Below are positions 57,657 to 64,000 of a stretch of 64,000 bases of DNA, one piece after another. The notes under the pieces were generated by a model. The model did not search any database. It was not told the DNA's origin and saw nothing but the letters and a program-made list of their open reading frames with translations. A program made the translations under genes and the position numbers. The DNA is from Bacillota bacterium (GTDB taxonomy: Bacteria > Bacillota > Desulfotomaculia > Desulfotomaculales > Ammonificaceae). Within the stretch, counting starts at the first letter, position 1. Each line of letters starts with the position of its first letter. The stretch spans positions 186,001 to 250,000 of the forward strand of contig JBFMBK010000001.1 of NCBI GenBank assembly GCA_040755295.1. The letters run 5' to 3'.

Positions 57657-58967
57657 TTAGTTGTAGAGATCGCCGCCACTGGCATCCGGGTGACACATGC
57701 CGCAAGTGCCAGGCATAGGGTGCGCCCCGCCCCCGGTATGCGGGTGGCAGAAGGAACAGTTGGTATTCTGAGCAGCGTTAAAGCGCGAATCGTTCTGGCA
57801 GTTATACTGCCCCGCGCGGTGGCAGTTGTAGCAAACCCCGCGGCTGTCCATCCGCAGGAGCGCCGAGGTGTCGCCCAATGCCTTGCCCGTGGCCGGGTCC
57901 GTGGCATCGCGCGGCCAGCTCGTTGCCCAGCCGGCTATTGCCGCCGTGGTGCTGTGTGCCCGGTGGCAGGTCAGGCAGGCCACCTTGTAAGCACGGAAGC
58001 TACTTAGTTTCTCGGTTTCCAGCGGTGTACCGGTGGCGAGGCTCCTATCCATGTCGATAGCGGTTCCCGCCTGGTTCAGCACGGGCGCGACATGCACATC
58101 CATCGGGTGGCGCCACATACTGAAGTACTGACCGACCTGCCCATCCCCGGCCTTAACATCAGCATCGCTATACTTGAGCTTGTTATGGCAGGCGCCGCAC
58201 CATTCGGTGCTTCCGGACCAGTAGTTGGTCACCTGGTACACGGCTGAGCCGGTCGCCGAGTAAGTAAACGTGCCGACGGTTGCCACCTGGAATATTAAAG
58301 CCAGGTTGGTGTAAGTAGCGTCCTGTACGGTAATGATCTGGCGCAGCAACCGCGGGTTGGGGCGGCCGTCGTTGTCCTTGTTCCCCCAGATAACAGAGCC
58401 GAAGTTAGGATCATTTATAATATCTGGGGTCCTACCGCCTGCGTGCGGGTCGTGGCAGGAGCCGCACACGAAGCCGCTGCCGCTGAACTGGTTGCTACCT
58501 CCCGGAATCCAGTGGTAAGTGTCGGTCGTATCCTGTACCGTGCCGCTCTCGTCACCGTAAACGAACCCCTGGACATTGTGCCGCGAGGTTACCGGTTTGA
58601 GCTCACCCGCTTCCAGGATATTGTCGCCGTCATCAACCCACTGCCGCACAAAGCCGCCCGCCGTCGAAGGACGGTAAGTTGAGCCGGCAACGGTAATCCC
58701 GTCTTTAATATCATAAGGTGCGCTTGTGCCGCCGTCACCGTGGCAGAGAAAGCAGAAATGCGTCTGCGTCGGTCCTTGCTTTAAAAGCTTCGGCATCTGA
58801 GCGGCGTGTGCCACATGGCAACCGGCGCAGGCGTCGGTGGTGGCGGAAAACTGCCCGTGGGTCCAGGCAAAGGCCGGCGCGGCAAAAGCCGGCGCGCACA
58901 TCAGTACTATTACGAGGATAAGATAAAGTCGATAGATAGATGGTCCCGCCCGACTCACCTTTCTCAT
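57657..58967 (-). CDS. Secreted octahaem c-type cytochrome
   Basis: A 436-residue protein with a signal peptide (YRLYLILVIVLMCAPAFAAP) and eight CxxCH haem sites: CAGCH, CFLCH, CGSCH, CGACH, CLTCH, CYNCH, CSFCH and CGMCH. Paired spacing and additional His residues (HVAHAAQ, HDPHAGG, HRAHSTT, HPHTGGGAH) suggest bis-His haems of the doubled-CXXCH multihaem type used in extracytoplasmic electron transfer. About 100 residues between the third and fourth site contain a beta-rich segment without haem. It has no obvious reductase partner next to it. Start ATG 58967 has only a weak ribosome site. Confidence 0.92.
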   Translation of the reverse strand: MRKVSRAGPSIYRLYLILVIVLMCAPAFAAPAFAWTHGQFSATTDACAGCHVAHAAQMPKLLKQGPTQTHFCFLCHGDGGTSAPYDIKDGITVAGSTYRPSTAGGFVRQWVDDGDNILEAGELKPVTSRHNVQGFVYGDESGTVQDTTDTYHWIPGGSNQFSGSGFVCGSCHDPHAGGRTPDIINDPNFGSVIWGNKDNDGRPNPRLLRQIITVQDATYTNLALIFQVATVGTFTYSATGSAVYQVTNYWSGSTEWCGACHNKLKYSDADVKAGDGQVGQYFSMWRHPMDVHVAPVLNQAGTAIDMDRSLATGTPLETEKLSSFRAYKVACLTCHRAHSTTAAIAGWATSWPRDATDPATGKALGDTSALLRMDSRGVCYNCHRAGQYNCQNDSRFNAAQNTNCSFCHPHTGGGAHPMPGTCGMCHPDASGGDLYN

Positions 58968-59741
58968 CTTTGCTCATCCCCTTCACAACGTTTTTAATCC
59001 TTAAACCTTATTACGCTTAGGGTTAAGGTTTCAGTTTAGTAAAATCTTACATTCGACAGAGTTACTTAAAAACCCTTCCTTGTTTGAAAATTCTTCTTCA
59101 ACTACAACGGACCCGCCCACTCTGCAAACGTGGCCAAGGGCTCCTGTCTTGCTTTACGTCCCGGCTGCTTCTCGCTTGAACGGCGTTACCGTTCACATTG
59201 ATCCCTATAAACCAATACCCATTCAAAGGTCTTTTTTGGGGTAATAAGTATATGTGAGTCGCAATCCGCGGCATCCTCCTAAAGAAAAGTCCTTATCCCG
59301 CTATTGACCCTTAGAAAAAAAGCAGCCTGCCCCCTTTTCTTTCTTTTGAGCAGTCGCACACCGATGAGAAAAATAGGTTCGTAACCAGGCGGATCGCTAT
59401 CCCGACGAACGGGAGCATCACGGCGATAGCCGTCCAGATCCCGCTGTCAAGGGGACGGTTCTTTTGACAACAACTGGTAATCAAAATCCCGCATGCCTCT
59501 GGCGTTGTCTGCAAGGCGCGCTACAAGGCGCGCTATATGAAGGGCCGCTTACGCGGACACGGCGAAGGCTCGTCCGGCACTCAGTCAAGTTTTTAGATAA
59601 GAACGGAGTCAAAGCATTGCGTTTCTTCCGCGCTATATTGTTTTCTAAGTGCTGGAGAACAGGTGCGCGTATCGTGCCCGAAACAGAAGTTTGACGCCAA
59701 GTAATGATATGCGATTTGACTAATCCGCCCTCATTAGAAAT
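58968..59741. other. Long gap between cytochrome and HigBA-like genes
   Basis: A minus-strand frame (59311-59514, 67 codons) has one hydrophobic stretch (IWTAIAVMLPFVGIAIRLV) and could be a small membrane protein, but has no ribosome site that convinces. A plus-strand frame near 59464-59694 looks random. aaggggacggttcttttgac (59450) is a degenerate repeat. The rest is empty to my reading. Confidence 0.4.
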
Positions 59742-60848
59742 TCAGGATTCAGCCCATTTCAGTCGCCTGCATAGTCTGTTTAAGTGAGTATAAGGTATGA
59801 TTTTATCGTGTTGGAGACGACCGACAGCAATACCGGGCGCAATACCGAGCTGTTTGGCGAAGTCGGCTACACTAACATGGGTAAACCTGTCGGCTGCGCA
59901 GAACTTCCGATAAGCTTCAGGAGGTATCAAAACATCCCTGGCATATCGGTTTGCGTCCTCTTCCTGTTCGTCAAGGTTGTCATATCCATTCTCATCAGAA
60001 AATGTATCAATAAACAACTCACGTTTTCCATGTCGAAGAATATGACCCGCTTCATGGAAGAAACTAAAAAACAAATGGTCGTCTCTCTTGTAACGAATGT
60101 TTAATTGAATGAGAGCTTTTTCAGGACTTAACCAACGAGCTGCCCCGCTGACGAGACACATGGGTAATTCTTGAATGAATAACACTACCACCCCGGTTTG
60201 GGCACAAAACTCTTTGGCTCGTATCGCAAAGGTTTCAATGGGTTCTCGCGTGAGTTTCCGTATTTCAAAAAGCGCTTCTCGGAAGCGATTTTTATTAAAA
60301 GGCATACATTTAACTGTTAATGCCTCAATTTCTCCTTTTCGTAACCATGCTGCAATTGCTCCGGGATTTGTCTTGAAAGAATTAAACCTTCGGAACGATG
60401 CCTGAGGAGTGAGCCATATTACTTCCCAAGCCTCCGGTGAGGCCACACCGAAAAAAGACAAGACCTCCTGAAGCTGCCTTGATTTATCTTTATGCCTTTC
60501 TATCCACTTGTTTTTAATCATAGCACTAACCGGGAATTGCCTAAGCCATTCTATTTGACTTTCCAAGCGGATTCTTTCTTCCTGACGTGCCAAAGCCTCC
60601 CGATAATTACGCTCAAGGTTGTTCCAAAAACTAGCGGGAACTCCTAACACACGCTCTAATTGTAAAGCCGTCTCCGGTGTTATAGCAGTTTTTCCTTTAA
60701 TGATCTCATTAATAGTTTTAACCGGCCTGCCGGTCCGATTTGCAAGCTCCGCTTGGTTCATGTCGAGAGACTCAATAACTTCTAATAGGGTGACACCAGG
60801 AGGTACCGCATAATCGGGCTGAAACCGGTCAAGTTCTTTTTCGTTCAT
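59742..60848 (-). CDS. HigA-like XRE antitoxin fused to ImmA/IrrE metallopeptidase domain
   Basis: A 368-residue protein. Residues 17-80 are an XRE helix-turn-helix of HigA type (GVTLLEVIESLDMNQAELAN, RPVKTINEIIKGKTAITPET). Residues 190-340 are an ImmA/IrrE-like domain with FFHEAGHILRHGKRELF, in which HExxH binds zinc. Such proteins usually cleave a repressor or control their own operon. It follows the HigB-like toxin gene with a 20 bp overlap. The domain fusion is found in other HigBA-like modules, but the peptidase target is not known. Confidence 0.9.
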   Translation of the reverse strand: MNEKELDRFQPDYAVPPGVTLLEVIESLDMNQAELANRTGRPVKTINEIIKGKTAITPETALQLERVLGVPASFWNNLERNYREALARQEERIRLESQIEWLRQFPVSAMIKNKWIERHKDKSRQLQEVLSFFGVASPEAWEVIWLTPQASFRRFNSFKTNPGAIAAWLRKGEIEALTVKCMPFNKNRFREALFEIRKLTREPIETFAIRAKEFCAQTGVVVLFIQELPMCLVSGAARWLSPEKALIQLNIRYKRDDHLFFSFFHEAGHILRHGKRELFIDTFSDENGYDNLDEQEEDANRYARDVLIPPEAYRKFCAADRFTHVSVADFAKQLGIAPGIAVGRLQHDKIIPYTHLNRLCRRLKWAES

Positions 60849-61176
60849 GGTAATTGGCCACCTCTAGAATACGAATTATCGTTACCTTACGTATGTCGAC
60901 CCCACCATCCTCTTTAAGCGGAAGGGGATCATGGTAAGGTTCGAAAACCAACCGCTGCGGGCCGAGCAGAGTTACAGAGAATTGTCCTTTACGGTTTCCG
61001 GTTAATTCATGACAGCGGGCAGGGGGTAAGGTGCTCACCATTGCCAAGTTATTGGTAGCTTTGAGTTCATACAACCTTTGGTGAATCTTTGGTGCAAGTT
61101 CTCCCCAACGTTTAGTAGATCTTTCGAAGGAGTTGCAATCCTTTTCGAGAGCCTTACTTTTATAGTATATAAGCAT
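60829..61176 (-). CDS. HigB-like toxin
   Basis: A 115-residue protein of the RelE/HigB fold: MLIYYKSKALEKDCNSFERS, GELAPKIHQRLYELKATNNL, MVSTLPPARCHELTGNRKGQ (the catalytic-type loop) and a C-terminal strand (VTIIRILEVANYHE). Toxins of this group cleave mRNA on the ribosome. GGGG lies before ATG 61176. It is the first gene of the pair, as is usual for HigBA. Confidence 0.85.
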   Translation of the reverse strand: MLIYYKSKALEKDCNSFERSTKRWGELAPKIHQRLYELKATNNLAMVSTLPPARCHELTGNRKGQFSVTLLGPQRLVFEPYHDPLPLKEDGGVDIRKVTIIRILEVANYHERKRT

Positions 61177-61580
61177 TTTTACCCCTGGTCAACTATTTTA
61201 TTCACGGGAAGGGTTAATAAAATTATAGCACGGCCGCGGTAAAATGAAAGCCGGTTTCGTTGGTAAGCTTTATCCTGTGTGTACGGCAGGAATCCGTCTG
61301 GGTTAATCGGGCTACCAAGGTTATGGAACCATCCCTCAGGCAGATACTGAAACGGTGATTCGCCATAAATATCCATAATCCTGCAAAAGAATGCCATTGG
61401 CTTGCTTTCCGGACAAAATAAAAGCCGAGGTGCTATTCCCCGGCGGTGATGCCTTTAGAATCAAACCCTGATTTTTCTCTGAAACCAAAACGGCAAGGGG
61501 TGCGTTTGCGCTGTCCTTTCCGACTTTTTCCCAATCGGTGGGGGATGAGGGACTCGTAACCTTATCAGGTGCTCGATTCG
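61177..61580. other. Gap upstream of HigB-like gene
   Basis: A minus-strand frame (61179-61397, MAFFCRIMDIYGESPFQYLP and onward) has a protein-like look, but its nature is unclear and it has no neighbour that explains it. It may be a gene fragment. No other feature was seen. Confidence 0.4.
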
Positions 61581-61609
61581 TTGTTATATAAATTCAAGTT
61601 TGCTATAAT
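61581..61609 (+). promoter_or_regulatory. Sigma-A-type promoter of the 60-codon gene
   Basis: TTGTTA (61581-61586), 17 bp, TATAAT (61604-61609). It lies 22 bp upstream of ATG 61631. Confidence 0.8.
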
Positions 61610-61630
61610 TTATTTCAAGGAAGTGAGAAG

Positions 61631-61810
61631 ATGCAGTGGATTTACAAAAGCTCAAAAACTTTGGGTACCAAGAGTTTTTCGGTAAAAGAAAAGGGATATG
61701 CGAAAAATAAGCCGATATCGTTTGATGTCGTAAAAGGCTCGACCGGGGAGATAGCCGATCAGTTTTTACGCAAGTACAACAAGCTGTTTTCTAACCTTAG
61801 CAAAAAGTGA
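61631..61810 (+). CDS. Small basic hypothetical protein
   Basis: A 59-residue, Lys-rich protein (MQWIYKSSKTLGTKSFSVKE at the start, FLRKYNKLFSNLSKK at the end) with no recognised domain. It has a perfect -10, a good -35 and AAGGAAGTGAG as ribosome site, and a hairpin terminator follows about 100 bp later, so it looks like a real single gene even though it is short. The function is unknown. Confidence 0.65.
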   Translation: MQWIYKSSKTLGTKSFSVKEKGYAKNKPISFDVVKGSTGEIADQFLRKYNKLFSNLSKK

Positions 61811-61913
61811 GCCCGTCTTGGAGAAAACGCACTCTTTATATGCCGGCGGGCCATATCATTGAAGCCTTCCAGTAATCTCTCGGAATTAAGTGTTAAATTA
61901 GACCTTTAAAGAT

Positions 61914-61946
61914 AACGGCAAGGCCTTTAGAACCTTTGCCGTTGTT
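61914..61946 (+). terminator. Terminator after the 60-codon gene
   Basis: aacggcaagg and cctttgccgtt form a stem of about 10 bp, with a short T-rich tail (gtttgctt). It could also end the converging rsgA gene. Confidence 0.6.
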
Positions 61947-62008
61947 TGCTTCTAACCGGGTGTAAAAGAGGGGCTTGGTAAAAGGCTGCAAACGTCATTG
62001 GGTTGTCT

Positions 62009-63073
62009 TCAGTGCTTCTTGTTATATTTCATTACCGCCTTACAGAACTGTCCGAACTTTCTGTCCTTCCTTCGTTTTTCAGCGTAAGACGACTGATAGT
62101 GTTCGGACTCTCTAACCAGCTTCATGTAGCTGCGGTAACGCTCCCTGGTCAGTTCGCCATTCTCAATGGCCGCCAGGACGGCGCAGCCGGTTTCGGAATT
62201 GTGGGTACAGTCGGTGTAACGACAACCGCCGGCAAGGTCCTTGATGTCGGAAAAGCTGTCGTCTATTCCGGTACCCGCGCCGATACTGGCCAGTTCTCTC
62301 ATTCCCGGGGTATCGATCAACATCGCGCCTTGGTCGAGGAGTATCAACTGGCGGCGCGTTGTCGTGTGTCTCCCCCTGCCGTCCTTTTCGCGGACGATGT
62401 TTGTCTTAAATGCATCCCGGCCGACAAGGTGATTCAGCAGCGTGGTTTTTCCCACGCCCGACGATCCCAGCAGGCAGTACGTTTTGCCGGCTTCCAACAC
62501 CCGGCGGACCTGGTCCGGTCCCGGGCCGGTTTTATTGCTGAACGCGATTGTTCTGCATTTAATATTCGCTTTTCTAATTTCCGAAACCCTCTGCGCCAAT
62601 TCCTGTTCACCGACCAGGTCGCTCTTGCTTAAGAGAATTACGGGTTCAATATGACCCTCGTTCACCATTACCAGGTATCGTTCCAGCCTGCGCAGGTTGA
62701 AATCGAAATCGCATGATTGGATAATGAAGGCCGCATCGATGTTTGACGCAATCATCTGGTGATCGATTCGCTTGCCTGCCGTCTTCCGTTTCAAGACCGA
62801 TTTCCTTGGAAAAAGCTCGTGAATAACGGCAAGCGTGTTGGAGTTGTGGTATTGCACAAAGGCCCAGTCTCCCACTGTGGGAAGGTCCGCGCTCGACGCG
62901 GCGGCGAACATCAGCCTGCCTGTGAGTTCGGCTGGAACCTCGTCGTTTTCATCCCTTACGAGGAAGCTGTCTTTGTCGACTGCGGTCACGCGTGCCGCGC
63001 CATAACCGGGTTTCTCTAACTCTTTCAGCTTTTCTTGAAACCATTCGTCAAACCCGAGATCTTTGAGCTTCAT
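62009..63073 (-). CDS. rsgA: Ribosome small-subunit-dependent GTPase A
   Basis: A 354-residue circularly permuted GTPase. The N-terminal OB-fold is followed by VILLSKSDLVG (G4), then LLGSSGVGKTTLLNHLVG (G1), GRHTTTRRQL (G2) and MLIDTPGMREL (G3), with a C-terminal zinc site around CRYTDCTHNSETGC. RsgA helps mature the 30S subunit. The promoter TTGGCG-17-TATAAT (63108 to 63080 on the minus strand) ends six to seven bases before ATG 63073, so the mRNA would be leaderless or nearly so. Confidence 0.95.
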   Translation of the reverse strand: MKLKDLGFDEWFQEKLKELEKPGYGAARVTAVDKDSFLVRDENDEVPAELTGRLMFAAASSADLPTVGDWAFVQYHNSNTLAVIHELFPRKSVLKRKTAGKRIDHQMIASNIDAAFIIQSCDFDFNLRRLERYLVMVNEGHIEPVILLSKSDLVGEQELAQRVSEIRKANIKCRTIAFSNKTGPGPDQVRRVLEAGKTYCLLGSSGVGKTTLLNHLVGRDAFKTNIVREKDGRGRHTTTRRQLILLDQGAMLIDTPGMRELASIGAGTGIDDSFSDIKDLAGGCRYTDCTHNSETGCAVLAAIENGELTRERYRSYMKLVRESEHYQSSYAEKRRKDRKFGQFCKAVMKYNKKH

Positions 63074-63079
63074 ACACTA

Positions 63080-63108
63080 ATTATAACCTTTGATTGAGTG
63101 AACGCCAA
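63080..63108 (-). promoter_or_regulatory. Promoter of rsgA
   Basis: On the minus strand, TTGGCG (63108-63103), 17 bp, TATAAT (63085-63080). The ATG follows six bases after the -10 box. Confidence 0.7.
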
Positions 63109-63449
63109 GTTGAACGCATCAGGCTGGGTGAGCGCCGGGTTGTCACCGCGCACACCGCAGCACAGCTATCCGGTGGGACACCATGAGGGAGTACCCTACC
63201 AGCAGTCAATAGTCCGCGGAACGGAGGTTTACCCTTTTCTTTTACGGGTGTGCCGTCTGATAGAACGGCAGATTGGTGTTCATAACAGTACATAGTACAA
63301 CCGTTTCTTGTTTTGAGAATAGGTTTGTTGGTATCTAAAGAAAATAGGTGATGTGATAAAGAAGGGTCGGCTCCGAATGAGGCATGAGTTTAATTATCCG
63401 ACCGATCCCGGAAGACCATAAGTATTTCAAATTGGAAGGGTAGATTTGA
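63109..63449. other. Gap between rsgA and a small gene
   Basis: No gene was accepted. Bases 63110-63290 show no repeated word. A ribosome site GGAAGGG (63434-63440) belongs to the next small gene. Confidence 0.4.
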
Positions 63450-63599
63450 GTGTCTACAAAAGCCCAACCGAAAAAACGGATTCACAATCCGGTTACGGGC
63501 AAATACTATGAAATTCGACAACGTTCTAGTAAACAAGGCAAGGCTGGCCAGATAAAGGGTCTATGGAGCTCTAAGAAAAAAGGTGCTTCTAGCAAATAG
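63450..63599 (+). CDS. Small basic protein upstream of a PIN-domain gene
   Basis: A 49-residue protein, STKAQPKKRIHNPVTGKYYE then IRQRSSKQGKAGQIKGLWSS, rich in Lys/Arg. Protein-like codon usage, GTG 63450 with GGAAGGG nine bases before it, and a gap of only 13 bases to the PIN gene suggest a two-gene unit. In a toxin-antitoxin pair it would be the antitoxin; that is inference. Confidence 0.6.
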   Translation: MSTKAQPKKRIHNPVTGKYYEIRQRSSKQGKAGQIKGLWSSKKKGASSK

Positions 63600-63612
63600 A
63601 AAGGAAAATACA

Positions 63613-64000
63613 TTGGCCTTCGTCTGGTTTATTGACTCAAACGTGATTGCTTATTGGGTAATGGGAGAAGGAAGTATTTTGACGTTCCTGGTGGACAAGT
63701 TTGCACTTACTCACGATTTTGCACATATTTATAATAACCGATATAAAGATTCTAATTGATTTTATTACCCAGGTTTTGAAGAATAGTAAAACAACTAGTG
63801 AAAATGAATATTATATTTCGTCACTCGGCATTAACGAGTTATTCTCTGCAATTAGAGATGAATGTTAGAAGTATGTTACTGTTCAAAAAAGGGCTGCCTA
63901 TCTCTCGCTGGCGAGACGCCAGGAATATCCCGGATATAAGAGAAGAAGACTATGAGGAAATATATAAAAAGATAATGGTCACCTTTGACCAGTTGTTTAG
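63613..64000 (+). pseudogene. Decayed PIN-domain toxin gene (runs off the window)
   Basis: Frame 1 from TTG 63613 reads LAFVWFIDSNVIAYWVMGEG, the start of a PIN domain with its first catalytic Asp, to TGA 63757. Frame 2 from about 63755 continues IDFITQVLKNSKTTSENEYY and ISSLGINELFSAIRDE, then TAG 63866. Frame 3 from about 63873 continues MLLFKKGLPISRWRDARNIP and EEDYEEIYKKIMVTFDQLF to the edge. Two frameshifts have broken the gene. Confidence 0.7.

Noticed and set aside
59311-59514. 67-codon minus-strand frame with one hydrophobic stretch
   Set aside because: No convincing ribosome site, partner or similarity; it remains only a possibility.

Overview
The window looks like a chromosome segment of a Gram-positive, anaerobic Firmicute, most likely a Desulfotomaculum/Pelotomaculum-type Peptococcaceae. 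This is an inference from strong GGAGG ribosome sites with frequent GTG/TTG starts, SLH and copper-amine-oxidase-like surface domains, an eight-haem c-type cytochrome, ECF-type transporters and fairly high G+C with AT-rich accessory islands. No rRNA, tRNA or CRISPR array was seen.

Layout. (1) 1-11.3 kb: the distal part of a contractile phage-tail-like particle locus (extracellular contractile injection system or tail relative): gpD-like hub end, gpV/VgrG spike, PAAR tip, gp25, two baseplate-J proteins, a beta-propeller/tail-I fusion and a fibre-like protein. The genes are separated by heptamer arrays and palindromic repeats. (2) 11.4-12.4 kb: a diacylglycerol-kinase-like lipid kinase on the other strand. 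(3) 12.8-26 kb: an AT-rich defence and accessory island. Five tightly packed genes encode a membrane protein, a type III-like adenine methyltransferase, SIR2, HerA and a helicase-nuclease restriction subunit. Downstream are two unknown genes (one channel-like), relics of a second restriction-modification copy, a broken MNT/HEPN pair and an antitoxin-like gene. The methyltransferase gene itself carries an in-frame insertion encoding an IVS-type four-helix-bundle protein bounded by heptamer inverted repeats. (4) 26-38 kb, minus strand: a probable cobalamin-acquisition locus. A cobalamin riboswitch with a terminator precedes a giant SLH-anchored protein with transcobalamin-like alpha and beta modules, a membrane-anchored transcobalamin-C-like protein, an alpha-barrel/stalk protein, then ECF T, A and S components and a radical SAM protein. 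(5) 38-45 kb: an ECF sigma/anti-sigma pair with an ABC exporter, then a MarR-regulated DrrAB-like exporter. (6) 45-57 kb: envelope and housekeeping genes (LysM-CAP, amidohydrolase, condensation-fold acyltransferase, subtilase with a dockerin-like insert, M50-like protease, cyclopropane synthase, MscL), with toxin-antitoxin and insertion-sequence relics. (7) 57-64 kb: the multihaem cytochrome, a HigBA-like module whose antitoxin carries a metallopeptidase domain, RsgA, two small genes and a decayed PIN toxin.

The strongest leads are the SIR2-HerA pair inside a restriction-modification operon, the four-helix-bundle element nested in frame in the methyltransferase, and the riboswitch-led transcobalamin-like/ECF locus. 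Two dispersed repeat systems also run through the window: composite heptamer-word elements in a fixed order, and a family of about 140-160 bp palindromic elements with GTAACTATTCAG-type ends.
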